DNA of 60,456 nucleotides from Flavobacteriaceae bacterium (lineage in GTDB: Bacteria > Bacteroidota > Bacteroidia > Flavobacteriales > Flavobacteriaceae), in assembly GCA_025800395.1 (NCBI GenBank), contig JAOXRU010000045.1:1-60456 (forward strand), in the 5' to 3' direction. A program made the position numbers and the translations under genes. Below the pieces are notes generated by a model that was not told the origin of the DNA, made no database searches, and was given only the letters and a program-made list of their open reading frames with translations. Each line of letters opens with the position of its first letter. The first letter of the stretch is position 1. Of the stretch, positions 24,284 to 32,774 are shown in pieces.

Positions 24284-26389
24284 ATGAACAAAAATTTAGT
24301 GTATCTCTGCCTGCTATTGTTGGTTTCTGTTGCATCTTGCAGCTTCACCAACAAAAGTTTCGAAAACCCAGATAAAGACAAATTACTTATCGATCTAATT
24401 TCTTATGTACTCGATAGAGCCCATTATAACCCCAAGGATATCAACGATCAGTTTTCTCAAAAAGTTTTTGACAATTTTATAGAAACAATCGATCCTACCA
24501 AAAGGTATTTCCTCAATTCGGATATAGAGGAATTTAACAAATATCGTTTGGAAATAGACGATCAAATCAAAAACACAGACATCAGCTTTTTCAATTTGGT
24601 ACACGATCGTCTGAATCAAAGAATGAATGAAGCCAAAAAAATCTACCAAGAAGTTTTGGACAAGCCATTTAATTTTACCAAAAGTGAAAGCATCAATATC
24701 GATTACAAAAACCAAGAATTTGTATCCAACAAAAAAGCCTTAAAAGAACGTTGGAGATTACAACTCAAATACGCATCTATAGATGACTATGGCGATAAGT
24801 TGGACGATAAAGAATCTAAGAAATCCAAAAAAGAGATAGAAAAAGAAGTTCGTTTGTCTACCAAGGAGACCTTGGACGAGTTTTTTGATTTTGTAGACGA
24901 TCTCAATCGCAAAGATTGGTTTTCGCAATATATCAATTCTATAGTAGAAGGCTTTGATCCACATACCTTCTATTTTGCCCCTCAAGACAAGGAACGATTT
25001 GATATGCGCATGTCCGGACAATTTGAAGGTATCGGAGCACGCTTGGTAAAACGTCGGGGTCAAATCAAAATCACAGAAGTCATATCTGGTGGACCAGTAT
25101 GGCGTGGTAATTTGCTACAAGTTGGAGATGAGATCACCAAAGTAGCACAAGAAAAAGAAGAGGCTGTAAATGTAGTTGGCATGCGATTAGACGATGCTGT
25201 AAAACTCATAAAAGGCCCAAAAGGCACCAAAGTTATACTCACCGTAAAACGCGTAAATGGATTAATAGAAGAGGTAGCTGTAGTAAGGGATGTGGTGGTA
25301 TTGGAGGAGTCTTATGCCAAAAGTGCCAAAGTAAATGACGGCAACAAAACCTATGGCATAATCAATCTGCCATCTTTTTATGCCAACTTCAAAGACTACG
25401 ATCAAAAAAATGCCGCAGCTGATGTAAAAGAAGAAATCATTCGACTCAAAAAACAAGGCATGGACGGGCTTATACTAGACCTTCGAGACAATGGAGGTGG
25501 TTCGCTCAAAACGGTAGTCGACATGGCCGGATTGTTTATAGAAGATGGTCCTATAGTACAAGTTCTTTCTACCGGTAACCGAAAAAAAATACATGAAGAC
25601 AAAGATGAAAGAATCTTTTGGGATGGTCCATTGGTAGTAATGGTAAACGAGCTATCTGCTTCTGCTTCCGAAATATTGGCAGCTGCCATGCAAGACTACA
25701 AACGCGGCATCGTATTGGGTAGCAAGCAAACATTTGGAAAAGGAACCGTACAAAATGTATTAGAATTGGATGGTTTGGTGCGCAACAACGAACACGGCAA
25801 ACTCGGTGCTTTAAAGCTAACCATTCAAAAATTCTATCGTATCAATGGTGGTTCTACCCAATTGGAAGGTGTAAAAAGCGATATCCCTGTCGTAGATCAG
25901 TACAGCTATATAGACATCGGAGAAAGAGACCAAAACAATCCTTTGCCTTGGGACAAAATAAGCGCTGCATACTATGATATTTGGGATGGTTATATCGATT
26001 ACGACAAAACCATAGAGAAAAGTCGCAAGCGAATGGCAAACAATCCTCAGCTGAAACTCATAGATGAAAATGCCAAATGGATAAAAAAACAGAGAGATCA
26101 AAAAGTTTACAGTCTTCAAATCGACGTCTATAATAAAGAAACCGAGCAAAAGAAAAAGAAACTGGAGTATTTTGATAAAATATACAAATACCAAACCGAT
26201 CTAAGCTTTCAATCCTTGCCTTACGAATTGGATCTCATCAAAAAAGACTCCATTCTCAAAATGCGCAGAGAGCGTTGGCACAAATCTCTCGGTAAAGATG
26301 TTTACATAGAAGAAGCCATTGAAGTACTCAAAGATCTACAAATGAACAATGTGCGCAAAAACGGCCTTGCCTCCAGCGTAAAAGGATAA
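24284..26389 (+). CDS. C-terminal processing (tail-specific) protease, S41A
   Basis: 701 aa from the ATG at 24284 (MNKNLVYLCLLLLVSVASCSF); an in-frame start 63 bases upstream would bury the signal. Lipoprotein signal with Cys20 (VASC), so probably periplasmic. Domains: an N-terminal helical region (about 30-230) ending in GFDPHTFYFAPQD, PDZ (about 245-330, IEGIGARL-like start and GGPVWRGNLLQVGDEI), peptidase S41 (about 350-570) with DLRDNGGGSL, ELSASASEILAAAMQDY carrying the catalytic Ser and GKGTVQNV carrying the Lys, and a C-terminal DUF3340-type helical tail. It is the Prc/Tsp type that trims or degrades envelope proteins. Confidence 0.93.
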   Translation: MNKNLVYLCLLLLVSVASCSFTNKSFENPDKDKLLIDLISYVLDRAHYNPKDINDQFSQKVFDNFIETIDPTKRYFLNSDIEEFNKYRLEIDDQIKNTDISFFNLVHDRLNQRMNEAKKIYQEVLDKPFNFTKSESINIDYKNQEFVSNKKALKERWRLQLKYASIDDYGDKLDDKESKKSKKEIEKEVRLSTKETLDEFFDFVDDLNRKDWFSQYINSIVEGFDPHTFYFAPQDKERFDMRMSGQFEGIGARLVKRRGQIKITEVISGGPVWRGNLLQVGDEITKVAQEKEEAVNVVGMRLDDAVKLIKGPKGTKVILTVKRVNGLIEEVAVVRDVVVLEESYAKSAKVNDGNKTYGIINLPSFYANFKDYDQKNAAADVKEEIIRLKKQGMDGLILDLRDNGGGSLKTVVDMAGLFIEDGPIVQVLSTGNRKKIHEDKDERIFWDGPLVVMVNELSASASEILAAAMQDYKRGIVLGSKQTFGKGTVQNVLELDGLVRNNEHGKLGALKLTIQKFYRINGGSTQLEGVKSDIPVVDQYSYIDIGERDQNNPLPWDKISAAYYDIWDGYIDYDKTIEKSRKRMANNPQLKLIDENAKWIKKQRDQKVYSLQIDVYNKETEQKKKKLEYFDKIYKYQTDLSFQSLPYELDLIKKDSILKMRRERWHKSLGKDVYIEEAIEVLKDLQMNNVRKNGLASSVKG

Positions 26390-26399
26390 AAAACATATT

Positions 26400-26475
26400 T
26401 AACGTAAGTTCGACATAAATTATCTTCACAGAAGCCTTATAAACTGTGTGCGTAAGTTATATCGAACTCACGTTA
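26400..26475. repeat. 76-bp element with 18-base inverted ends (MITE-like)
   Basis: TAACGTAAGTTCGACATA (26400-26417) is repeated inverted at 26458-26475 with two mismatches. The 76-base unit between the processing-protease stop and its terminator has no coding capacity. Its size and terminal repeats suggest a miniature inverted-repeat element or an end pair left by an IS; a flanking target duplication is not clear. Confidence 0.45.
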
Positions 26476-26483
26476 TTTATAGG

Positions 26484-26520
26484 AAAAGGCGTCATTTTCA
26501 GAGAAAATGACGCCTTTTTA
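26484..26520 (+). terminator. Rho-independent terminator after the processing protease
   Basis: Perfect 12-base stem GGCGTCATTTTC / GAAAATGACGCC (26488-26499 and 26503-26514), 3-base loop AGA, flanked by AAAA and T5ATT. Confidence 0.9.
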
Positions 26521-26627
26521 TTAGGTGTTTCCAAAGAGCGGAGCATAGAAATCAAACCGATTTCACCATAAATGATAGTGATGAAAATCCAAAGTTTTGT
26601 GTAATTTTAACCCCATAATTATTCATA

Positions 26628-27446
26628 GTGAAACGACACAAAAAACCAAATTACAGAACCATATACGCCATGATGATGGGCTTGTGCATTGTATTATTTT
26701 GGATGTACGAAAACCACGGCAAAGTGTTTTCCAATTCCGCTTCAAAAACAACTATTCCCAAAGCAAAAAATGCGCTAAACTGGCTTCCAAGCAGCAATGG
26801 CATGCAAATTGTACACCACCAAAACTACAGCTTGGCCTATAACGAAAAACACGAACAAGCTGGCTGGGTTGCCTATACCCTAAAAAAAGAACACATCACG
26901 AATGACGATAGAAAAAGACCATATTTTGAAATAGATGATCAGGTGCATACCACCGCTGCCCATTGGAGAAATTACAAAGGCTCTGGCTACGACCGCGGAC
27001 ATCTATGTCCGGCTGGAGATCGCAGATTTTCTTTAGATGCTTATAACGAAACTTTTCTCACAAGCAATATCAGTCCACAAGATCACGATTTCAACAGTGG
27101 TGTTTGGAATCGCCTAGAAATTCAAACTAGACGTTGGGCAAAAAAATATGGGCAGATACAAGTGGTAACTGCCGGAATTTTACACCACAACCTACCTACC
27201 ATAGGAACGGAAGCTGTAAGTATTCCAGATTATTTCTATAAAATCCTTTACCGAAAAAAAGGAGACCAACATATGGCGATTGCCTTTAAAATTCCACACC
27301 GAGAATCTAATAAGCCCCTATTTTCCTTCTTGGTAAGCATAGACCAACTAGAACAAGAAACAGGTATCGACTTTTTTCAAAACTTTGCGGATACAGAAGA
27401 AGCAAAATTTGAAAGAAGCATTCACAAAACCAACTGGAAATTTTAG
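26628..27446 (+). CDS. DNA/RNA non-specific endonuclease (NUC1 family), membrane-anchored
   Basis: 272 aa from a GTG at 26628; an ATG run 42 bases further in is an alternative start. An N-terminal hydrophobic helix (about 14-24, MMGLCIVLFWMY) acts as signal or anchor, so the nuclease domain is likely exported. The beta-beta-alpha-metal signature YDRGHLCPAGDR has the catalytic His at residue 125, and ETFLTSNISPQDHDFNSGVWNRLE holds the metal-binding Asn. These enzymes degrade DNA and RNA without sequence preference, for nutrition or defence. No inhibitor gene is adjacent. Confidence 0.9.
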   Translation: MKRHKKPNYRTIYAMMMGLCIVLFWMYENHGKVFSNSASKTTIPKAKNALNWLPSSNGMQIVHHQNYSLAYNEKHEQAGWVAYTLKKEHITNDDRKRPYFEIDDQVHTTAAHWRNYKGSGYDRGHLCPAGDRRFSLDAYNETFLTSNISPQDHDFNSGVWNRLEIQTRRWAKKYGQIQVVTAGILHHNLPTIGTEAVSIPDYFYKILYRKKGDQHMAIAFKIPHRESNKPLFSFLVSIDQLEQETGIDFFQNFADTEEAKFERSIHKTNWKF

Positions 27447-27486
27447 CTATTTTTTGCGGAATAGGGCTTATATCTTTCCATTTACC

Positions 27487-27494
27487 TAACTTTG
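27487..27494 (+). promoter_or_regulatory. Bacteroidota-type -7 box upstream of the pseudouridine synthase
   Basis: TAACTTTG is a full match to TAnnTTTG, 16 bases before the chosen ATG at 27510. A TTG at the usual distance is not evident. It implies a very short leader and supports the 27510 start over the TTG codon at 27492, which lies inside the box. Confidence 0.45.
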
Positions 27495-27509
27495 CGCAAA
27501 AAATGGGCC

Positions 27510-28334
27510 ATGCGCAAACCAAACAAGGGTAATAGAAAACCAAAAAGTAACCAAAACAATCCACAAAACAAACAGTCAAACAAACCCAAATCTCTTGCAA
27601 AAACGGGGGAAGAGCTTATTCGTCTCAACAAGTATATAGCCAATTCTGGTGTATGCTCTAGAAGAGATGCCGATATCTATATTGCCTCCGGAAACGTAAT
27701 GGTAAACGGCAAAGTAGTTACAGAAATGGGGCACAAGGTCAAACCAAGCGATGAAGTGAAATTTGACGGAAAACGCCTCAATCCAGAAAAAATGGTGTAC
27801 GTGGTCATCAACAAACCAAAAAACCTACCCATATCCGACAACAATACCTATGGCAAACCCAGTGTAATGGCCTTGGTGCAAAACAATGTCAAAACCAAAT
27901 CCGAACTCATCCCCGTAGGAAGACTAGATCGCAATGCCACCGGACTGATGATACTCACCAACGATGGTAAAATGGCAAAAGATATAGCCGAATCTGGCAC
28001 TCGTGTGAGCAAACTATACCACCTTACGCTTTCCAAAAACATGAGAATGGAAGACATTAGAAAGCTAGAAACTGGATTTCAGATAGAAGGGCACACCTTG
28101 GTTGCAGATGAAGTCAGCTATATAGACAACGCACCCAAATCCGAAATCGGCTTGCAAATTCAAAGCGGTCGCAGCTCCACCATTAGACAAATATTTGAAC
28201 ATTTGGGATATCCCATCGTCAAACTAGATAGGGTGATCTTTGGAGGCATTACCAAAAAAGACCTTCCCCGAGGCCATTGGCGCTATCTCACCGAGCAAGA
28301 AGTGATCAACCTAAAAATGATGGTTGGGGCGTAA
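27510..28334 (+). CDS. Ribosomal pseudouridine synthase, RsuA/RluB/E/F family
   Basis: 274 aa from the ATG at 27510. The N-terminal about 35 residues are a disordered basic, Asn/Lys/Gln-rich tail (KPNKGNRKPKSNQNNPQN), usual in Bacteroidota members. An S4 RNA-binding domain follows (about 37-95: LIRLNKYIANSGVCSRRDADIYIASGNVMVNGK). The catalytic domain has VGRLDRNATGLMILTNDG with the catalytic Asp at residue 140, and SGRSSTIRQIFEHLGYPIVKLDRV near the end. It isomerises uridines in rRNA, probably 23S; the exact site is not readable. Confidence 0.92.
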   Translation: MRKPNKGNRKPKSNQNNPQNKQSNKPKSLAKTGEELIRLNKYIANSGVCSRRDADIYIASGNVMVNGKVVTEMGHKVKPSDEVKFDGKRLNPEKMVYVVINKPKNLPISDNNTYGKPSVMALVQNNVKTKSELIPVGRLDRNATGLMILTNDGKMAKDIAESGTRVSKLYHLTLSKNMRMEDIRKLETGFQIEGHTLVADEVSYIDNAPKSEIGLQIQSGRSSTIRQIFEHLGYPIVKLDRVIFGGITKKDLPRGHWRYLTEQEVINLKMMVGA

Positions 28335-28365
28335 TCCTCTATTTACAAAATTTCAAAAGTTACAT

Positions 28366-28551
28366 ATGAATTTATATAAATGTACTTTTCTTAAAAGCTC
28401 AAATAATATTCCTAAAGGAACAAATGTTGAGATAATTAAAGATAAAGAACCAGATAGTGATGATATAAAAAATGCAATTGAAAGAAAATATGGCATTAAA
28501 GTAAGTTCATTTCATTGTTCAACAGCCAATTGGGAAATTGTTCAAAACTAA
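28366..28551 (+). CDS. Small protein of unknown function (61 aa)
   Basis: The ATG at 28366 gives 61 aa: MNLYKCTFLKSSNNIPKGTNVEI, a central acidic segment (KDKEPDSDDIKNAIERKYGIKV) and SSFHCSTANWEIVQN at the end. The beta-helix-beta feel, and the KG...VEI...KYGI spacing, resemble small Bacteroidota proteins of the DUF6140 kind; this is a weak impression. It lies 31 bases after the pseudouridine synthase and its base composition is more AT-rich than its neighbours. Confidence 0.5.
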   Translation: MNLYKCTFLKSSNNIPKGTNVEIIKDKEPDSDDIKNAIERKYGIKVSSFHCSTANWEIVQN

Positions 28552-28573
28552 TTCCATCCATTTTATCCAATTT

Positions 28574-29860
28574 TTACCAGTCTACACTCTTATGCATTTT
28601 TTCAGTTATCCTATCCAAACACAAATTTCCAATACTTCCAACATGGGTATGATTTAAATTGGTCTTTGGCTGATAACTCCCATCGGCAATTTGCACTGCC
28701 AAAGCCTTATACGCATCTCTAAACGGCATCCCTTCCAGCACCATTTCATTTAAGGTATCCACGCTAAACAAATAGGTGTATTTTGGGTCTTCCAATATAT
28801 CCGAAACCACTTCCATCTGGGCAATGCTAAAATGCATCATTTCCAAACATGCCTTAGTTTCTTCAACAGTTCCCATTACAATCCCTTTAGCCATTTGTAA
28901 ATCTCTGTGATATCCGCTTGGCAAATTATTCACCAACAATTGTAAAGCACCATAATTGGCCTGTATAGTATTGCTCTTTGCTCTAATTAACTCAAACACA
29001 TCTGGGTTCTTCTTATGGGGCATTATACTGCTCCCAGTGGTTAAATGATCTGGAAATCGGATAAAACCAAAATTCTGACTGCTATACAAGCATACGTCCA
29101 TCGCCAACTTCGATATAGTTGCTGCCAAATTGCCCAATGCCATGCATACGGTTTTTTCCAATTTCCCTCTTCCCATTTGAGCAGCAACCACGTTTACCTT
29201 CATGCTTTCAAAGCCCAAAGCCTCTGTCGTAAAATCTCTGTCTATAGGAAAACTACTTCCATAGCCCGCCGCACTTCCCAAAGGATTCTGATTCGCCATT
29301 TTAAAGGCTGCTTGCAAAAACTGTAAATCATCTATAATGCTTTCAGCATAGGCAGAAAGCCACAATCCAAAGCTAGAAGGCATGGCAATTTGCAGGTGCG
29401 TATAGCCCGGCAAAAGCACCTTTTCATATTTGCCAGCTAAAGACATTAAAGTATCAAACAAACCTTTGCTCAAATCTCTAATCTCCAATAAGGCATCTTT
29501 CAAATACAAATGTGTTGCCACCAATACCTGATCGTTTCTAGAACGGGCCATATGTATCTTTTTCCCCACCGCCCCTAAACGTTCGGTAAGTAAATATTCT
29601 AATTTACTGTGTACATCCTCAAACTCCTTTTCTATGGCAAATGCACCATTGGAAATCTCTGTGGCTATTTCTTCCAAACCACCAACCAAAGCTACCACTT
29701 CGCTCTTTTCCAACAAGCCCACTTTTCCCAACATTTGCGCATGCGCCATAGAGGCCTGCACATCATAAGGCGCCAAAAATAGATCCAACTCTCTATCGTT
29801 GCCCACGGTAAAATCCATCATTTTAGCATCCGACATTACTCCTTTTTCCCAAATTTTCAT
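28574..29860 (-). CDS. argH: Argininosuccinate lyase
   Basis: 428 aa. Last step of arginine synthesis: argininosuccinate to arginine and fumarate, in the cytoplasm. Superfamily signature TTGSSIMPHKKNPDVFELIR holds the catalytic serine loop; HSKLEYLLTERLG, HMARSRNDQVLVATHLYLKD and GYTHLQIAMPSSFGLWLSAYAE are further conserved blocks. It is the last gene of the arginine operon but, unlike the tightly packed genes before it, is separated from argE by 133 bases that hold a structured repeat. Confidence 0.97.
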   Translation of the reverse strand: MKIWEKGVMSDAKMMDFTVGNDRELDLFLAPYDVQASMAHAQMLGKVGLLEKSEVVALVGGLEEIATEISNGAFAIEKEFEDVHSKLEYLLTERLGAVGKKIHMARSRNDQVLVATHLYLKDALLEIRDLSKGLFDTLMSLAGKYEKVLLPGYTHLQIAMPSSFGLWLSAYAESIIDDLQFLQAAFKMANQNPLGSAAGYGSSFPIDRDFTTEALGFESMKVNVVAAQMGRGKLEKTVCMALGNLAATISKLAMDVCLYSSQNFGFIRFPDHLTTGSSIMPHKKNPDVFELIRAKSNTIQANYGALQLLVNNLPSGYHRDLQMAKGIVMGTVEETKACLEMMHFSIAQMEVVSDILEDPKYTYLFSVDTLNEMVLEGMPFRDAYKALAVQIADGSYQPKTNLNHTHVGSIGNLCLDRITEKMHKSVDW

Positions 29861-29872
29861 ACTTATTTTTAT

Positions 29873-29990
29873 TTGGGCGTGCCCCTTCTCCGCTAAAGCT
29901 ACAAAGGGTCGGGCTTTCGCCAGTCGCTTTTTAAAACCACTATCGTTGGTTTTAAAAGAGCTCCAACAATGGCTCTATCCCTCACGCAAT
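29873..29990. repeat. Structured interspersed-type repeat between argE and argH
   Basis: This gap is unlike the rest of the operon. It contains GC-rich blocks (TTTGGGCGTGCCCC at 29873, AAGGGTCGGGCTTTCGC at about 29904), a hairpin with perfect 11-base arms TTTTAAAACCA / TGGTTTTAAAA (29929-29939 and 29947-29957, 7-base loop), and the end CTATCCCTCACGCAA. I recognise GGGCGT...GGGTCGGGCT...TATCCCTCACGCA as a layout that recurs as an interspersed repeat in Flavobacteriia genomes, from memory. It may affect argH mRNA levels. Confidence 0.55.
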
Positions 29991-29993
29991 TTG

Positions 29994-31058
29994 TTATAAT
30001 ACTTGTTTCAATATTTCAATATACAAGGCAATTCCCTCCTCTATTTCTTGCACATAAATAAACTCATCTGCTGTATGTGATCTGGTGGAATCTCCTGGAC
30101 CCAATTTTAAGGAAGGACAAGACAAAACTGACTGGTCCGACAAGGTTGGCGAACCATAGGTTTCTCTTCCCAATGCCAAACCTGCTTTTACCAAAGGATG
30201 ATCTACTGGTATGGAAGAAGAATTTAAGCGCAAACTCCTTGCCTTCAAAACACAGGGTGCTTCGCTTTCTAGTATAGTAGCAATTTCGGTATTGGTATAA
30301 CAATCATTTACCCGTACATCCACTACCAATTCCACCTTAGCCGGCACCACATTGTGCTGTGTTCCAGCATTTACCTGACTTACCGTCATTTTAACTGGTC
30401 CCAAAACCTTCGATTTTTTTTCAAAATCATATTGTTGAAACCAATCTAATACCGAAATTAATTTGTATATAGCCATATCGTTGTTCGGGTGTGCAACATG
30501 AGAAGGTGTCCCCGAGATATACCCATCAAAAACCACCAAGCCTTTTTCTGCTATGGCCAATTGCATCAAAGTTGGTTCTCCAACTATAGCTACTTCTATA
30601 GGCGGAATTACACCCAACATACTGTTGAGTCCGTTTGCTCCCGAACTTTCTTCCTCCGCAGATGCCACAATTACCAAATTATACTGCAAATTTTTCTGTG
30701 CGTAGAAATAGGCAAAACTAGCCAACAAGCTCACCAAGCAACCTCCTGCATCATTGCTACCCAAACCATACAACTTACCATCTTCTACCTCAGGGGCAAA
30801 AGGATCTTTGGTGTACGCTTTATTAGGCTGTACGGTATCATGATGCGAATTCAACAAAAGCCAAGGCTTACCTTCTTCATTATATTTGTTATAAGCATAT
30901 ACATTGTTTCCCTTTCTTTTAAAAGGAATAGCCATCTCTTCAAACCACAATTCAATCAAGGCTGCAGTACCTTCTTCCTCAGAAGAAAAAGAAGGAGTTG
31001 CAATCATTTCTTTGAGCAATTTTATAGCCCTTTCCGTTAATTTATGTATTTCCATCAC
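29994..31058 (-). CDS. argE: M20-family N-acyl-ornithine deacylase (ArgE-type)
   Basis: 354 aa. Removes the N-acyl group (acetyl or succinyl) in the arginine pathway. In this operon the substrate would be N-acylcitrulline, because the transcarbamylase is the ArgF' type that acts before deacylation. M20 features: LLNSHHDTVQP (metal ligands His and Asp), GLGSNDAGGCLVSLLA, ASAEEESSGANGLN (catalytic Glu pair) and GPGDSTRSHTADEFIYVQEI with the last His/Glu ligands. The start overlaps the argB stop by 4 bases. Chain length is close to other Bacteroidota members. Confidence 0.9.
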   Translation of the reverse strand: MMEIHKLTERAIKLLKEMIATPSFSSEEEGTAALIELWFEEMAIPFKRKGNNVYAYNKYNEEGKPWLLLNSHHDTVQPNKAYTKDPFAPEVEDGKLYGLGSNDAGGCLVSLLASFAYFYAQKNLQYNLVIVASAEEESSGANGLNSMLGVIPPIEVAIVGEPTLMQLAIAEKGLVVFDGYISGTPSHVAHPNNDMAIYKLISVLDWFQQYDFEKKSKVLGPVKMTVSQVNAGTQHNVVPAKVELVVDVRVNDCYTNTEIATILESEAPCVLKARSLRLNSSSIPVDHPLVKAGLALGRETYGSPTLSDQSVLSCPSLKLGPGDSTRSHTADEFIYVQEIEEGIALYIEILKQVL

Positions 31059-31834
31059 AATGCAATTACCGTATGTTTTGTTTCCTTTTTTAGCATATCT
31101 AGCTTCCCTATATGCACCCTATTCACCCCCGCCTCCAATGCTGTAAAACAATTATCTAGCTTGGGAAGCATCCCTTCAAAAATGCGCTTTTCTGCTTTTA
31201 ACTTCTCATATAACTGTTTATCTATTTTTTCAATCAAACTGCTATCATCATGAATATCTTCCAACACTCCTTTCTTTTCAAAACAGAAAAACAATTCTGT
31301 CCTATAACATTTGCTTCCCGCAGCGGCTAAACTAGAAGCAATGGTATCTGCATTGGTGTTTAGCATCTGTCCTTTTTTATCATGGGTAAGTGCACAACAA
31401 ACCGGCACAAACTTGCCATCGAGCAATTTTATCATACTAGAAAGAGACACCTTCTCTACATCCCCTACAAAACCGTAGTCTATTTCTTTTACAGGTCTCT
31501 TCTTCGATAAAATTAAATTACCATCGGCCCCACTTAACCCAATAGCATTCTGGTTCAACGCTTGCAACTTTGCAACAATTTTCTTGTTAATCAAACCAGC
31601 ATACACCATAGTAGCAATCTCCAAAGTAGCGGCATCGGTAATTCGCCTGCCATCTATCATCTTGGCCACCATTCCCATCCTGTTAGCCAATACTGTAGCA
31701 CTTCTTCCCCCGCCATGAACCAAAATTTTTGGTTGCGGCATTTTAGCAAAAGCAATTAAGGCTCGGTCCAATAACTGTTCCTCCTCTATAAGCTTACCGC
31801 CAATTTTAACCACTTTTAACTCATTCCATTCCAT
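31055..31834 (-). CDS. argB: N-acylglutamate kinase
   Basis: 259 aa amino-acid-kinase fold enzyme. Phosphorylates N-acetyl- or N-succinylglutamate. Motifs: KIGGKLIEE near the N-terminus, VHGGGRSATVLANRMG (nucleotide and acyl-glutamate loop), GLSGADGNLILSKKR and LNTNADTIASSLAAA. The N-terminal arginine-sensing extension found in feedback-inhibited ArgB is absent, so control by arginine may occur mainly at expression. Overlaps argF' by 14 bases and argE by 4 bases, consistent with tight translational coupling. Confidence 0.93.
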   Translation of the reverse strand: MEWNELKVVKIGGKLIEEEQLLDRALIAFAKMPQPKILVHGGGRSATVLANRMGMVAKMIDGRRITDAATLEIATMVYAGLINKKIVAKLQALNQNAIGLSGADGNLILSKKRPVKEIDYGFVGDVEKVSLSSMIKLLDGKFVPVCCALTHDKKGQMLNTNADTIASSLAAAGSKCYRTELFFCFEKKGVLEDIHDDSSLIEKIDKQLYEKLKAEKRIFEGMLPKLDNCFTALEAGVNRVHIGKLDMLKKETKHTVIAL

Positions 31835-32774
31835 GTTTTAATAGTTTTTGTATCACCAATTGTGCACTATACGTTCTATTATGGGCCTGAGAAATCACTA
31901 TAGAAGCTTCGCTATCTAATACGGCATCACTTACAACCACATTGCGGCGTACAGGGAGGCAATGCATAAATTTGGCTTGGTTTGTTAATTTCATCTTATG
32001 TTGGTCTATTTGCCAATTTCCTTTTACCATGGGTAGCGTCCCATAAGGTTCAAAAGCACTCCAACTTTTTGCATAAACAAAATCTGCACCAGCAAAAGCT
32101 GCTTCCTGATCATGAATTACCGGGGTATCTCCTACCAAATCAGGATTGAGATTATAGCCCACTGGATTGCAAATCACCAAATCCACAGGCATGGCTTGCA
32201 TAGCTAGTACAAAACTATTGGGAACAGATTGCGGTAAAGGTTTGATATGTGGCGCCCAACTCAACACCACTTTTGGTCTTTCCGTTTTCTGTTGTTCCCA
32301 AATGGTAAAAGCATCCGTTAAACCTTGCAATGGGTGGCCCATGGCACTCTCCATGTTCACTATGGGCACTGTAGCGTATTTTTTAAATCCGTTTAATATG
32401 CGTTCTTGCATATCCGCTGCCTTATCCGTAAGACTAGGAAAAGCTCGTACAGCTAAAGCATCGCAATAACCAGATAACACAGCCGCCGCTTCTTTTATAT
32501 GTTCGGCAGAGCTGGTGTTCATTACTACGCCATCCTCAAAACTAAGCCCCCAGGCATCCTCTTGCACATTCATTATCATGGTCTGCATACCCAAATTTTG
32601 GGCTGCTTTTTGAGTACTCAATCGGGTCCGAAGACTGCTGTTGAAAAACAACATACCTAGGGTTTTCCCTTTTCCCAAGGCGGCATATTGCAATGGTTCT
32701 TTTTTCAATGATGCTATCTCGGGCATCCATGCCTGCAAATTGTCTACAGAACTTATATCTAAAAAATGATTCAT
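31821..32774 (-). CDS. argF': N-acylornithine carbamoyltransferase (ArgF' type)
   Basis: 317 aa. This is the transcarbamylase form that works on N-acylated ornithine, giving N-acylcitrulline. Carbamoyl-phosphate loop FFNSSLRTRLSTQ (43-55), EDAWGLSFEDG around 73-82, SMESAMGHPLQGLTDAFT-like block, and the family signature MHCLPVRRN near the C-terminus. In the family the residue at about position 90 sets acyl preference: Glu in the acetyl form (Xanthomonas), Pro in the succinyl form (Bacteroides fragilis). Here VVMNTSSAEH puts Ala at residue 90, neither of the two, so acetyl versus succinyl is unresolved. Start and stop touch argD and argB. Confidence 0.93.
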   Translation of the reverse strand: MNHFLDISSVDNLQAWMPEIASLKKEPLQYAALGKGKTLGMLFFNSSLRTRLSTQKAAQNLGMQTMIMNVQEDAWGLSFEDGVVMNTSSAEHIKEAAAVLSGYCDALAVRAFPSLTDKAADMQERILNGFKKYATVPIVNMESAMGHPLQGLTDAFTIWEQQKTERPKVVLSWAPHIKPLPQSVPNSFVLAMQAMPVDLVICNPVGYNLNPDLVGDTPVIHDQEAAFAGADFVYAKSWSAFEPYGTLPMVKGNWQIDQHKMKLTNQAKFMHCLPVRRNVVVSDAVLDSEASIVISQAHNRTYSAQLVIQKLLKHGME

